Notes: generated from the sequence alone by a model not told the origin. Shown: positions 49,999 to 61,538, numbered from the stretch's first letter. The stretch: 64,000 nt of DNA from RPQJ01 sp963696545 (GCA_963696545.1 CAVOKQ010000019.1:62001-126000), one strand, 5' to 3'. Translations and numbers: made by a program.

Positions 49999-50271
49999 AT
50001 GGAAAACCTCGCGCTCATCGCACAGGTCCAGAGCTTCACAGCGATCGCACTCGGCCTGATCATCGGCCTCGGTGCCATCGGCGCCTGCATCGGCATCGGC
50101 ATCATGGGCTCGAAGTTCCTCGAGGCGGCTGCGCGCCAGCCGGAGCTGATCCCGACGCTGCAGGGACGGATGTTCCTGCTGGCCGGCCTGATCGACGCGG
50201 CGTTCCTGATCGGCGTGGCGCTCGCGATGTTCTTCGCCTTCGCCAACCCGCTGCTCGCCCGCTTCGGTTGA
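49999..50271 (+). CDS. atpE: ATP synthase F0 subunit c
   Basis: 90 aa hairpin of two membrane helices joined by the polar loop AARQPE (about 44-49). The proton-carrying carboxylate is Asp66 in LLAGLIDAAFLIG, indicating H+ rather than a Na+ signature. Glycine-rich first helix (IIGLGAIGACIGIGIMG). Confidence 0.97.
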   Translation: MENLALIAQVQSFTAIALGLIIGLGAIGACIGIGIMGSKFLEAAARQPELIPTLQGRMFLLAGLIDAAFLIGVALAMFFAFANPLLARFG

Positions 50272-50294
50272 CCGCCTGAAACGAGGACGTCGCC

Positions 50295-50780
50295 ATGGAA
50301 ATCAATGCGACGCTCATCGGGCAGATGCTGGTCTTCGGGATCCTGATCTGGTTCTCCTGGAAGTTCATCTGGCCGCCGCTCACCAAGGCCGTCGAGGACC
50401 GCCAGAAGAAGATCGCCGAGGGCCTGGCCGCCGCCGAGCGCGGACAGAAGGAGCTGCAGCAGTCGCACGGCGACGCCGCAGCGATCGTCAACGAGGCGCG
50501 CGAGAAGGCGCTGAAGATCGTCGACCAGGCGAATCGCCGCTCGAACGAGATCGTCGATGAGGCGCGGTCCACCGCCATCGCCGAGGGGCAGCGCCTCGTC
50601 GGCGACGCGCGGCAGGAAGTGCAGCTCGAGCAGGCACGTGCACGCGACGCGCTCCGCAAGGACGTGGCGACGCTGGCCGTGGCCGGGGCTTCCCGGCTGC
50701 TCGAGCGCGAGATCGATCCGAAGGCCCACGCCGACCTGATCGAGAAGCTCGCCCGCGAGATCGAGGGCGCCAGGGCCTGA
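50295..50780 (+). CDS. atpF: ATP synthase F0 subunit b
   Basis: 161 aa. One N-terminal membrane helix (GQMLVFGILIWFSWKFIWPP) and then a long charged coiled coil rich in Ala, Glu, Lys and Arg, ending in the delta-contact region. It forms the peripheral stalk dimer. It is 23 bp after atpE. Confidence 0.96.
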   Translation: MEINATLIGQMLVFGILIWFSWKFIWPPLTKAVEDRQKKIAEGLAAAERGQKELQQSHGDAAAIVNEAREKALKIVDQANRRSNEIVDEARSTAIAEGQRLVGDARQEVQLEQARARDALRKDVATLAVAGASRLLEREIDPKAHADLIEKLAREIEGARA

Positions 50781-50814
50781 CGGCCCTGGTACCTGCGAGC
50801 AGGAGTACCGACTG

Positions 50815-51351
50815 ATGGCCGAAAGAGCCACTGTAGCGAGGCCCTATGCCAAGGCGGCATTCGCGTTTGCGCGCGAAGCCGGCCGCGTGGCCGAGTGGTC
50901 CGGCTGGCTTGCGAACGCGCGCAACGTGGTCGCGAGCGAGGAGTTCCAGAAGCTCGAGCGCAGCCCGGGCATCACGACCGCCGAGCTGACGAAGCTCGTC
51001 GCCGGCATCTGCGGCGACGGGCTGGACGATCACGGCAAGGCTTTCCTGGCACTGCTGGCCGAGAACGGCCGGCTCGACTACCTGCCCGAGATCGCGAGTC
51101 GCTTCGAGGAGTTCAAGGCCGACGACCAGAACGTGGCCGACGTCGACGTCGTCTCGGCGACGTCGCTGGACGACCGCCAGAGAGAGCGGCTCGCCGCGGC
51201 CCTGCGCCAGCGGCTGCGACGCGACGTGCGGTTGCACTGCAGCGTCGATCCACAGCTGATCGGCGGCGCAGTGGTGCGTTCGGGCGACCTCCTGATCGAC
51301 GGCTCGCTGAAGGGCAAGCTCGAACGGCTCTCGACCGAATTGACCGGCTGA
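50815..51351 (+). CDS. atpH: ATP synthase F1 subunit delta
   Basis: 178 aa. RPYAKAAFAFAREAG at the start and the C-terminal pattern LRRDVRLHCSVDPQLIGG and VVRSGDLLIDGSLKGKL are diagnostic. It links the peripheral stalk to the alpha3beta3 crown. 34 bp after atpF, 55 bp before atpA. Confidence 0.96.
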   Translation: MAERATVARPYAKAAFAFAREAGRVAEWSGWLANARNVVASEEFQKLERSPGITTAELTKLVAGICGDGLDDHGKAFLALLAENGRLDYLPEIASRFEEFKADDQNVADVDVVSATSLDDRQRERLAAALRQRLRRDVRLHCSVDPQLIGGAVVRSGDLLIDGSLKGKLERLSTELTG

Positions 51352-51406
51352 GAAATTTTTCCCGGCCCGCCGCGCGAACGGCCAAGGCCCGCAGAGGAAC
51401 GCAGAT

Positions 51407-52948
<1,542 letters not shown>

Positions 52949-52967
52949 CGGGACGACGGGAGCATCC

Positions 52968-53861
52968 ATGCCGGGCACCAAGGAAATCCGCCTCAAGATC
53001 AAGAGCGTGCAGGGCACGCGCAAGATCACCAAGGCGATGGAAATGGTCTCTGCGTCCAAGATGAAGAAGGCGCAGGACCGCATGCGCGCGGGGCGACCCT
53101 ACGCGCAGCGCATTCTCTCCATTGCCATGCACGCGGCGCGCGCCAACTCCGAGTACCGCCACGACCTGCTGTCGCGCCGCGAGACGGTCAACCGCGTCGG
53201 CGCGATCGTGATCACCACCGACAAGGGCCTGTGCGGCGGATTGAACACGAACCTGCTGCGCCTGATGCTGAACCAGCACAAGGAGTGGCTGGCGCAGGGC
53301 ATCGAGGTCGAGTACTGCACCATCGGCAACAAGGGCTTCGGCTTCGTGAACCGGATGGGCGGCAAGATCGTGTCGCAGGTCGTCAACTACGGCGACCGCC
53401 CGTCGCTCGAGCGGCTGATCGGCCCCGTGAAGATGCTGATCGACGGCTACCGCGAGGGGCGGCTCGACGAGGTGCACATCTACTCGAACCGCTTCGTCAA
53501 CACGATGAAGCAGGAGCCGATCCACGCGACCATGATCCCGATCCCGCGGGAGTGGCAGACCCCCGAGGGTGGTTCGCTCGCCGACGAGGAGATCGGCGCG
53601 GGCAACTGGGACTACCTCTACGAGCCCGATGCGAAGACCGTGCTCGACGAGCTGCTGGTTCGCTACCTCGAGACCTTCGTGTACCAGGCGGCGACGGAGA
53701 ACATCGCGTCGGAGCAGTCGGCGCGCATGGTCGCCATGAAGGCGGCGTCCGACAACGCGCAGAACATCATCGAGGAGCTGCAGCTCATCTACAACAAGAG
53801 CCGCCAGGCGGCGATCACCAAGGAACTCTCGGAGATCGTCGGCGGCGCGGCGGCGGTGTAG
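52968..53861 (+). CDS. atpG: ATP synthase F1 subunit gamma
   Basis: 297 aa. N-terminal KEIRLKIKSVQGTRKITKAM and C-terminal SEQSARMVAMKAASDNAQN, LIYNKSRQAAITKEL are the coiled-coil rotor shaft. ITTDKGLCGGLN is the central-domain signature. The spacer to atpD carries a C/T-rich segment (53872-53907). Confidence 0.97.
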   Translation: MPGTKEIRLKIKSVQGTRKITKAMEMVSASKMKKAQDRMRAGRPYAQRILSIAMHAARANSEYRHDLLSRRETVNRVGAIVITTDKGLCGGLNTNLLRLMLNQHKEWLAQGIEVEYCTIGNKGFGFVNRMGGKIVSQVVNYGDRPSLERLIGPVKMLIDGYREGRLDEVHIYSNRFVNTMKQEPIHATMIPIPREWQTPEGGSLADEEIGAGNWDYLYEPDAKTVLDELLVRYLETFVYQAATENIASEQSARMVAMKAASDNAQNIIEELQLIYNKSRQAAITKELSEIVGGAAAV

Positions 53862-53924
53862 TGCGAAGCAACTCCTACCATCCGCTATCCGCCATTCACT
53901 AATCACCTTCTTCCGAGAACGACC

Positions 53925-55335
53925 ATGTCACAAGCTCACGGCACCATCGTCCAGACCATCGGCGCGGTCATCGACATCGAGTTTCCGCGCGACGCGATGC
54001 CGAACATCTACGACGCGCTCGTCCTCGAGGACAGCGGCAGCGTGCTGGCCGAGAAAGGGCTCACGTTCGAAGTCGAGCAGCAGCTCGGCGACGGCATCGT
54101 GCGCACCATCGCGCTCGGCTCCTCGGACGGCCTGCAGCGCGGCATGAAGGTGCGCAACACCGGCGCGCCGATCTCGGTGCCGGTGGGCGAGGGCACGCTG
54201 GGCCGCATCATGGACGTGCTCGGCCGGCCGATCGACGAGGCGGGCCCGATCAAGTCCAAGGCGTTGCGCTCGATCCACCAGCAGGCACCGAAGTTCGACG
54301 AGCTGTCGCCGTCGGTCGAACTGCTCGAGACCGGCATCAAGGTCATCGACCTGATCTGCCCGTTCGCCAAGGGCGGCAAGATCGGCCTGTTCGGTGGCGC
54401 CGGCGTGGGCAAGACCGTCAACATGATGGAGCTGATCAACAACATCGCGAAGCAGCACTCGGGCCTGTCGGTGTTCGCCGGTGTCGGTGAGCGCACCCGC
54501 GAGGGCAACGACTTCTACCACGAGATGGGAAGGATCGTCGAACGTCCTCGACAAGGTCGCGATGGTGTTCGGCCAGATGAACGAGCCGCCGGGCAACCGC
54601 CTGCGCGTCGCGCTCACCGGCCTCACGATGGCCGAGAGCTTCCGCGACGAAGGCCGCGACATCCTGCTGTTCATCGACAACATCTACCGCTTCACGCTGG
54701 CGGGCGTGGAGGTGTCGGCACTGCTGGGCCGCATGCCCTCGGCGGTCGGCTACCAGCCGACGCTGGCCGAGGAAATGGGCCGCCTGCAGGAGCGCATCGT
54801 GTCCACGAAGGTGGGTTCGATCACCTCGGTGCAGGCGATCTACGTGCCGGCCGACGACCTGACGGATCCGTCCCCCGCCACGACCTTCGCCCACCTCGAC
54901 GCCACCGTCGTGCTCTCGCGCGACATCGCTTCGCTCGGCATCTACCCGGCCGTGGACCCGCTCGACTCGACCTCGCGCCAGGTGGACCCGCACGTCATCG
55001 GCGAGGAGCACTACGAGACGACCCGCGCAGTGCAGGCCGTGCTGCAGCGCTACAAGGAGCTGCGCGACATCATCGCGATCCTGGGCATGGACGAGCTGTC
55101 GCCCGAGGACAAGCTGGCCGTGGCCCGCGCCCGCAAGATCCAGCGCTTCCTGTCGCAGCCGTTCCACGTGGCCGAAGTGTTCACTGGCTCGCCCGGCAAG
55201 TTCGTGTCGCTGAAGGACACGATCCGCGGCTTCAAGGCGATCGTGGCCGGCGAGTACGACCACCTGCCCGAGCAGGCTTTCTACATGGTCGGCGGGATCG
55301 AAGAGGCCGTCGAGAAGGCGAAGAAGCTGCAGTAA
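53925..55335 (+). CDS. atpD: ATP synthase F1 subunit beta, with a one-base frameshift as sequenced
   Basis: 469 aa after removing one surplus G from the GGG at 54527-54529. Before it the frame reads FGGAGVGKTVNMMELINNIA (Walker A) to NDFYHEM; after it the next frame reads EGSSNVLDKVAMVFGQMNEP, LLFIDNIYRFT and on to the normal end EAVEKAKKLQ at 55335. Without correction the protein would stop being ATP synthase at residue 201 and run out of frame to 55469. As this subunit is catalytic and essential for the complex, the shift is almost certainly a sequence error. Confidence 0.96.
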
Positions 55336-55345
55336 CGGAGCCACC

Positions 55346-55768
55346 ATGTCCACCATCCGCATCGATGTCGTCAGCGCCGAGGAGTCCATCTACTCCGGCG
55401 AAGCGGAGTTCGTGGTGCTGCCGGGCATCATGGGCGAGCTCGGCATCTACCCGCGCCACGCTCCGCTGATCACGCAGATCAAGGCGGGCACGGTGCGCAT
55501 CAAGGTGCCGGGCAAGGAAGAGGAGGAGATGGTGTGGGTGCAGGGTGGCATCCTCGAGGTGCAGCCGAACCACATCAACGTCCTCTCCGACACCGCGATC
55601 CGTGCGGCGGACCTCGACGAGGCCAAGGTGCTCGAGGCGAAGAAGCAGGCCGAGGAGGCCGTCCGCGCCCGCACTGAGAAGCAGGAGATTGCGACTGCGG
55701 AAGCCGAGCTCGCGGCCATCAGCGCCCAGCTGCAGGCGATCCAGAAGCTGCGCAAGACGCGGCGCTAG
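55346..55768 (+). CDS. atpC: ATP synthase F1 subunit epsilon
   Basis: 140 aa. N-terminal beta-sandwich with VVLPGIMGELGIYPRHAPLI and GGILEVQPNHINVLSDTAIR; C-terminal helical hairpin (AKVLEAKKQAEEAVR, AELAAISAQLQAIQKLRK), able to act as the inhibitory arm. Last gene of the operon, 10 bp after atpD, followed by a tag and a hairpin terminator. Confidence 0.97.
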   Translation: MSTIRIDVVSAEESIYSGEAEFVVLPGIMGELGIYPRHAPLITQIKAGTVRIKVPGKEEEEMVWVQGGILEVQPNHINVLSDTAIRAADLDEAKVLEAKKQAEEAVRARTEKQEIATAEAELAAISAQLQAIQKLRKTRR

Positions 55769-55784
55769 CGACGGTCCGCAGCCA

Positions 55785-55795
55785 GGGACTGTCCC
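55785..55795. repeat. palindromic tag GGGAC-T-GTCCC
   Basis: A perfect 5-bp stem around one base, 17 bp after the atpC stop and just before the terminator. The 10-mer GACTGTCCCG it contains recurs at 46987-46996. Confidence 0.5.
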
Positions 55796-55815
55796 GGCAC
55801 GAGAAGCGAAGAGAA

Positions 55816-55838
55816 AGGGCCCGCACGAAGCGGGCCCT
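55816..55838 (+). terminator. intrinsic terminator of the atp operon
   Basis: AGGGCCCGC-ACGAA-GCGGGCCCT: 9-bp perfect stem followed by GTTCGTTG, a weak T-rich tail. Confidence 0.75.
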
Positions 55839-55958
55839 GTTCGTTGCGCCCTGCCGCGACGGCGGTCATGCTGCATCGCGGTACCCGACCCGCACGCCGG
55901 ACGGCTGCGCCCAGGGCTTCGGTACAATGGCGGGCAACCTCAAGAAACAGGCCACCCG

Positions 55959-57320
55959 ATGTCCCTTTCCGTGGTGATCCTGGCCGCCGGCCAGGGCAAG
56001 CGCATGAAGTCCGACCTGCCGAAGGTGCTGCAGCCGCTTGCCGGCAAGCCGCTGCTGGGGCACGTGCTCGATGCGGCCCGGGGCCTGCAGGCGACGGCCA
56101 CACATGTCGTCTACGGGCATGGCGGCGAACAGGTGCTGAACGCATTCCCCGGCAGCGGCGTGCAGTGGGTGCTGCAGGCCGAGCAGCACGGTACCGGCCA
56201 CGCGGTGACGCAGGCGATGCCGAACGTGCCGGACGATCATCTCGTGCTGGTGCTGTATGGCGACGTGCCGCTGGTGCAGCTCGAGACGCTGGCGCGCCTC
56301 GTCGCCGAGGCGGGCGAGAAATCGATCGCGATCCTGAGCGTGATGCTGCCCGACCCGACGGGCTACGGCCGCATTGTGCGCGATGGCGCCGGCAACGTGG
56401 TGCGCATCGTCGAGCACAAGGACGCCAACGCCAAGGAGCGCGCGATCCACGAGTGCAACACGGGACTGATGTGCGTGCCCGCCAGTCGGCTGCGCAAGTG
56501 GCTCGCCGAACTGAAGAACGACAACGCGCAGGGCGAGTACTACCTGACCGACGTGATCGTGGCAGCCGTGAAGAGCGGTCTCAGGGTGAATGCCGTGATC
56601 GCGCCGACCGCGACCGAGGTGCTCGGCGTCAACGACAAGCTGCAGCTCGCGGAGCTCGAGGCGGCGTATCGCAGGCAACGCGCCACCGAGCTGATGCTCG
56701 CAGGCGCCACGATCGTCGATCCGGCGCGGTTCGATGCCCGCGGTCCGGTGACGGTCGGGCGCGACGTGTACATCGACGTGAATGCCGTGTTCGAAGGAAC
56801 GGTGAAGCTGGGGAACCGCGTGCGTATCGGCGCGAATGTAGTGATCCGCGACGCCGAGATCGGCGACGACACGCAGGTGTTCCCGAACTGCGTGATCGAA
56901 CGCGCCCGTATCGGCAGTCACTGCAACATCGGGCCGTTCGCGCGCTTCCGTCCCTCGTCAGAACTGGCCGCCGGCGTGCACATCGGCAATTTCGTCGAGG
57001 TGAAGAACAGCGTGATCGGCGCCGGCAGCAAGGCCAATCACCTGACGTACCTGGGCGACACGACGATCGGTGAGAAGGTGAACGTCGGTGCGGGCACGAT
57101 CACGTGCAACTACGACGGCGCCAACAAGTGGCGCACCGAGATCGGCGACGGCGCGTTCATCGGATCCGGCGCGATGCTGGTGGCGCCGGTGAAGGTGGGT
57201 GCGGGTGCAACCATCGGCGCGGGGTCGACGATCACGAAGGACGCGCCGGACCACCAGCTCACGCTCGAGCGCGCGAAGCAGGTCACGATCGAGAGCTGGA
57301 AGCGCCCGGAGAAAAAATAA
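55959..57320 (+). CDS. glmU: bifunctional GlmU: GlcNAc-1-P uridyltransferase/GlcN-1-P acetyltransferase
   Basis: 453 aa from ATG 55959. Pyrophosphorylase motif LAAGQGKRMKSDLPKVL (8-24), EQHGTGHA, then a left-handed beta-helix of hexapeptide repeats (VTVGRDVYIDVNAVFEGTV onwards) with the acetyltransferase residues in EVKNSVIG and TCNYDGANK. It makes UDP-GlcNAc for peptidoglycan and LPS. A TACAAT (55923-55928) upstream is a possible -10. It ends AAA AAA TAA running into a palindromic tag. Confidence 0.97.
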   Translation: MSLSVVILAAGQGKRMKSDLPKVLQPLAGKPLLGHVLDAARGLQATATHVVYGHGGEQVLNAFPGSGVQWVLQAEQHGTGHAVTQAMPNVPDDHLVLVLYGDVPLVQLETLARLVAEAGEKSIAILSVMLPDPTGYGRIVRDGAGNVVRIVEHKDANAKERAIHECNTGLMCVPASRLRKWLAELKNDNAQGEYYLTDVIVAAVKSGLRVNAVIAPTATEVLGVNDKLQLAELEAAYRRQRATELMLAGATIVDPARFDARGPVTVGRDVYIDVNAVFEGTVKLGNRVRIGANVVIRDAEIGDDTQVFPNCVIERARIGSHCNIGPFARFRPSSELAAGVHIGNFVEVKNSVIGAGSKANHLTYLGDTTIGEKVNVGAGTITCNYDGANKWRTEIGDGAFIGSGAMLVAPVKVGAGATIGAGSTITKDAPDHQLTLERAKQVTIESWKRPEKK

Positions 57321-57325
57321 ATCGG

Positions 57326-57348
57326 AAATCGGTGCCAGGCACCGATTT
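57326..57348. repeat. perfect palindromic tag between glmU and the S9 peptidase
   Basis: AAATCGGTGCC (57326-57336), A, GGCACCGATTT (57338-57348): an 11-bp perfect inverted repeat around one base, preceded by a partial repeat TAAATCGG (57318-57325). It fills nearly the whole 31-bp gap between convergent genes and can act as a bidirectional terminator. Confidence 0.8.
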
Positions 57349-57351
57349 ATT

Positions 57352-59460
57352 TCACAGGTATTTCGCGAGCCAGTCGCGGACCTCCTGGTAGAAGTGGCGG
57401 CTGTTCTCGCCCTTCAGCACCCAGTGGTTCTCGTCGGGGAAGATCACCAGCCGGCTCGGCACCTGCTGCCGCTGCAGCACCATGAAAAACTCGATCGCGT
57501 TGTTGCACGGCACGCGGTAGTCGCGCTCGCCGCAGGTGACGAGGATCGGCGTGCGCAGCTTCGTCGAGCGATAGAAAGGGCTCTGCTCGCGCCACAGCTG
57601 GTTCGACGTGTCCCAGGCCGGGCCGCCGACGTTGCGCTCGCGGTTGTAGTTCGTGTCGCTGGTCGTCCACTGCGACTTCAGGTCATACAGGCCCGCGTGG
57701 CTCACGAGCGCGCGATAGCGACCGGTGCTCGCGGCGAGCCAGTTCGCGAGGTGCCCGCCGTAGCTCGCGCCGCCGGCCGCCTGGCGTGACGCATCGATGA
57801 AGCCGTGCCGGCGGATTGCCTCGTCCGCGGCCTCGTTCACTTCATCGGCAGGACCCTTCAGTGGATCGAACTGGATGCTGCGCGCGAAGTCCTCGCCGAA
57901 GCCGGTCGAGCCGCTGTAGTTGGTGAGCAGCACCACGTAGCCCGGTGCCGCGAGCAGGTGATAGTTCCAGCGCAGCACCCACTGGTCCTGCCACATCGTA
58001 TGCGGACCGCCGTGGATCACGACGAACAGCGGGTACTTGCGCTTCGCATCGAAGCCCGGCGGCTTCACGACGAAACTGTGGATGCGCTTGCCGCGCTTCG
58101 ACGTGAACCAGAACTCATCCGCCGGCGGGAGGTCGAGCCCAGCCGCGGCCGCAGTGTTGAACGACGTGAGCGCCGTCCAGCGCCCGGTCGCAAGATCGAT
58201 GCGCCCGGCCTCGTGCGGGTTCACGGCGCTCGACCAGATCGCGGCCAACACGGGCTTGTCCGCGGAACCGCCGACGCTCAGCCGCTCGAGCGAGCCGGAA
58301 TCCGCGTCGCCGATGGGTCGCGGCGCGCCACCCGCAAGCGGCACCTCGAACAGCTTCACGTAGCCCTTGCGCTCGGCGAGGAACAGCGCACGCTGGCCGT
58401 CGGGCGCGAGCTCGTAGTCGCCGACCGCGTCCTCGAACTTCACGGTGAGTACCTGCCGATCCGCAAGCGACGGCCAGGCCCAGCGCACGAGCCGCGCGGC
58501 CACGTACACCCATTTCTCCGATTTCGGTTGCACCTTTGCGACCAGCATCGAGCCGTCGGGCGTGAACTCCGGGGAGGCGTAGTCGCCCTCGTCCGGTGTC
58601 AGCCGGCGCGGCTCGCCGCCGTCCACGCTCACCATCCAAAGCGAGCTGAACACCTCGGCGCGCGCCGATTCGTCGCGCATCGTGGTCGCCGCGAACACGA
58701 CGCCGCGCCCGTCCGGCGTCCACGTGGCGTCGAGGTCGTCGCCTTCGTTGCCGAGCCGCCCGCCGTATCCGCGATCAGCCCGCAACTGCGTGCCGGCGAG
58801 CAGGTCGCGCGGCGGGGCCTTGCCGTCGAGCGACTGGACGACGATCGTCGGGCGCGTCTCGTCGAGCCAGCGATCCCAGTGACGAATCGGATAGCTGTCG
58901 AACGCCCGCACGTTGTACTTGCGCGCCTTGCGATCGGCGGCCGCCTTGCGATTGTCCTCGTCCGTGAGCGCGCCCGGGTAAGTCATGCTCTGGAACAGGA
59001 TCGAGCGACCGTCCGGGCTGAACTGCGGCGACTTCGCGCCCGTCGCCCAGCTGGTGACGCGCTGTGCCTCGCCGCCCGCGAGCTCGAGCAGGTAGACCTG
59101 CGACACTTCGTCGCCCTCGCGCTTCGCCGTGAACGCGAGCCGGGTCGAGTCGGGACTCCACACCGGGTCGCCTTCGCCCGCCTTGCCCGAGGTGAGCCGC
59201 CGGGGCGGAGCGCTGCCGTCCGCCGGCACGATCCAGAGATCGCTGCCTTTCTGTGCATCGTCGTAGGAAGGCTCGGCCACCGAGACCACCAGCCACCGCC
59301 CGTCCGGACTCACGGCGGTGGAGCCGGGGCGCTTCATCAGCCAGAGGTCCTCGTGGGTGATCGGGCGCCGGGCCTGGGTGTCGGCAGCGGTGGCGAGACC
59401 CGCGGCCAGGGCCATCAGCCACAAGGCAAATACGCGGAGACCGGTAGCGACTTCAGGCAT
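57352..59460 (-). CDS. S9-family (prolyl oligopeptidase-type) peptidase, exported
   Basis: 702 aa. N-terminal signal peptide (LWLMALAAGLATAAD), a TolB/beta-propeller region with repeated SPDGRW and SPDSTRLAF elements (about 45-400), and a C-terminal alpha/beta hydrolase: GGASYGGHL (nucleophile Ser), the Asp region VTCGERDYRVPC and DENHWV (catalytic His). Acylaminoacyl- or dipeptidyl-peptidase activity on short peptides in the periplasm is likely. It is convergent with glmU across the palindromic tag and divergent from glmS. Confidence 0.9.
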   Translation of the reverse strand: MPEVATGLRVFALWLMALAAGLATAADTQARRPITHEDLWLMKRPGSTAVSPDGRWLVVSVAEPSYDDAQKGSDLWIVPADGSAPPRRLTSGKAGEGDPVWSPDSTRLAFTAKREGDEVSQVYLLELAGGEAQRVTSWATGAKSPQFSPDGRSILFQSMTYPGALTDEDNRKAAADRKARKYNVRAFDSYPIRHWDRWLDETRPTIVVQSLDGKAPPRDLLAGTQLRADRGYGGRLGNEGDDLDATWTPDGRGVVFAATTMRDESARAEVFSSLWMVSVDGGEPRRLTPDEGDYASPEFTPDGSMLVAKVQPKSEKWVYVAARLVRWAWPSLADRQVLTVKFEDAVGDYELAPDGQRALFLAERKGYVKLFEVPLAGGAPRPIGDADSGSLERLSVGGSADKPVLAAIWSSAVNPHEAGRIDLATGRWTALTSFNTAAAAGLDLPPADEFWFTSKRGKRIHSFVVKPPGFDAKRKYPLFVVIHGGPHTMWQDQWVLRWNYHLLAAPGYVVLLTNYSGSTGFGEDFARSIQFDPLKGPADEVNEAADEAIRRHGFIDASRQAAGGASYGGHLANWLAASTGRYRALVSHAGLYDLKSQWTTSDTNYNRERNVGGPAWDTSNQLWREQSPFYRSTKLRTPILVTCGERDYRVPCNNAIEFFMVLQRQQVPSRLVIFPDENHWVLKGENSRHFYQEVRDWLAKYL

Positions 59461-59702
59461 CGTTCACTCTCGGGGACTGGACAGGGCGCCGGCCGGGGCC
59501 GAAACCCGCGGCGGGCCGGCGGAGTTTACCTAATGAACTGTGAGCCAGGCCGCGGCAAAGCGGTCCCCGGGGAGGTCTACAATCCCGCTCGTGCCGATGC
59601 GCGGCCCGGGTGGGGGCGCTCGCGCGGCGGAGTTTGCGTAGATCTTTGATCTGACTGGAATTTCTGCTAGCCTCGCCCACCCTGCAATAAAGGAACCACC
59701 GC

Positions 59703-61538
59703 ATGTGTGGAATCGTCGGAGCCGTCGCCGAGCGTGATGTCGTCCCCGTCCTGATCGAGGGACTGCGGCGGCTCGAGTACCGGGGTTACGACTCCGCCGG
59801 CGTCGCCGTGCTGAACGGGACCGGGACCATCAAGCGGCTCCGCACCGTCGGCAAGGTCCGCAAGCTGCAGGACGCGCTCGACGGTGACCCGACCCACGGC
59901 GGCCTCGGCATCGCGCACACCCGCTGGGCAACGCACGGAGTGCCGAGCGAGCGCAATGCGCACCCGCACATCTCGAAGGACGGCATCGCGATCGTCCACA
60001 ACGGCATCATCGAGAACCACGAGGAACTGCGCGACGAGCTGAAGCGCGCCGGCTACGAGTTCTCGTCCGAGACCGACACCGAGGTGATCGCTCACCGCAT
60101 CCACTTTCACATGAAGAGAACGGGCGACCTGTTCAAGGCCGTCCGCGCCACCGTCGCAGAGCTCGAGGGCGCCTACGCACTGGCCGTGATCTCGCAGGAC
60201 GACCCCGACCGGATCGTGCTGGCCCGCGAGGGCTGCCCGGTCGTCGTGGGCATCGGCGAGGGCGAGAACTTCGTGGCGTCCGACGTGGCGGCACTGCTGC
60301 CCGTGACCCGCCGTTTCGTGTTCCTCGAGGAAGGCGACGTCGGCGAGATCCATCGCACGAGCTTCCGAATCATCGACCGCGACGGCAACACCGTGCAGCG
60401 TCGCGAGTGGCTGAGCGAGCAGTCTGCGGACGCGGCCGAGAAGGGCGAGTTCCCGCACTACATGCTGAAGGAGATCTACGAGCAGCCGCGCGCCGTCGCG
60501 CAGACGCTCGAGGAACGCGTCGCCGGTGGCAAGCTGCTCGAGGCTGCGTTCGGCCCGGCCGCGCAGGCCGTGTTCGCGAAGACCGAGGCCGTGCGCATCG
60601 TCGCGTGCGGCACCAGCTTCCACGCCGCCACGGTCGCGAAGTATTTCATCGAGCAGATCTGCCGGCTGCCATGCTGGGTCGAGATCGCGAGCGAATACCG
60701 CTACCGCAACCCGGTGGTGCCGAAGAACACGCTGTTCGTCAGCGTCTCGCAGTCGGGCGAGACGGCAGACACGCTGGCCGCGCTGCGAATGGCGAAGCAG
60801 GCGGGTTACCTGTCGCAGCTCGCGATCTGCAACGTGCCGGAAAGCTCGCTGGTGCGCGAGTCCGAACTCGTGATGCTGACGCGCGCGGGCCCGGAGATCG
60901 GCGTGGCGTCGACGAAGGCGTTCACGACGCAGCTGGCCGCACTCGACATGCTGGTGATCGCGCTCGCCAAGTTCCACAGTGCGGACGCCGAGCGCGAGCG
61001 CGGGCTGGTACATCGGCTGCTCGGCATCCCGTCGCTGATCGAGAGCACGCTCGAGCTCGACGGCACGATCCGCAAGCTCGCGGAGCGGTTCGCGGACAAG
61101 CAGCACGCGCTGTTCCTTGGTCGCGGTGCGATGCACCCGATCGCGATGGAGGGCGCGCTGAAGCTGAAGGAAATCTCGTACATCCACGCCGAGGCCTATC
61201 CGGCCGGCGAACTGAAGCACGGGCCGCTCGCGCTCGTGGACGCGGACATGCCCGTCATCGCGATCGCGCCGAACAATGACTTGCTCGAGAAGCTGAAGTC
61301 GAACCTGCAGGAAGTGCGGGCGCGCGGCGGCGAGCTTTACGTCTTTGCAGATCCCGAGTCAGGGATGGTGTCGTCCGAAGGCGTCACCGTGATCCACATG
61401 CCGCGGCACGTCAGCTATTTCCAGGCGCCAGCCGTGTACACCGTCCCGCTGCAGCTGCTCGCGTATCACTGCGCGATCTTGAAGGGGACGGACGTCGATC
61501 AGCCGCGGAATCTCGCGAAGAGCGTGACGGTGGAATAA
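59703..61538 (+). CDS. glmS: glutamine-fructose-6-phosphate aminotransferase (isomerizing)
   Basis: 611 aa. N-terminal glutaminase with the nucleophile Cys2 in MCGIVGAVAE, LEYRGYDSAG and ARTRWATHG-type HTRWATHGVP; two SIS domains follow (VACGTSFHAAT, SQSGETADTLAALR), and the end DQPRNLAKSVTVE is diagnostic. It makes glucosamine-6-P, feeding GlmU. AAAGGAA lies 8 nt before the ATG. The 242-bp upstream region holds no gene. Confidence 0.98.
   Translation: MCGIVGAVAERDVVPVLIEGLRRLEYRGYDSAGVAVLNGTGTIKRLRTVGKVRKLQDALDGDPTHGGLGIAHTRWATHGVPSERNAHPHISKDGIAIVHNGIIENHEELRDELKRAGYEFSSETDTEVIAHRIHFHMKRTGDLFKAVRATVAELEGAYALAVISQDDPDRIVLAREGCPVVVGIGEGENFVASDVAALLPVTRRFVFLEEGDVGEIHRTSFRIIDRDGNTVQRREWLSEQSADAAEKGEFPHYMLKEIYEQPRAVAQTLEERVAGGKLLEAAFGPAAQAVFAKTEAVRIVACGTSFHAATVAKYFIEQICRLPCWVEIASEYRYRNPVVPKNTLFVSVSQSGETADTLAALRMAKQAGYLSQLAICNVPESSLVRESELVMLTRAGPEIGVASTKAFTTQLAALDMLVIALAKFHSADAERERGLVHRLLGIPSLIESTLELDGTIRKLAERFADKQHALFLGRGAMHPIAMEGALKLKEISYIHAEAYPAGELKHGPLALVDADMPVIAIAPNNDLLEKLKSNLQEVRARGGELYVFADPESGMVSSEGVTVIHMPRHVSYFQAPAVYTVPLQLLAYHCAILKGTDVDQPRNLAKSVTVE

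Noticed and set aside
55138..55180. GTTCCACGTGG in atpD as a third parS
   Set aside because: Only the left half matches; the right half reads GGCCG instead of GGAAC, too far from a ParB palindrome.
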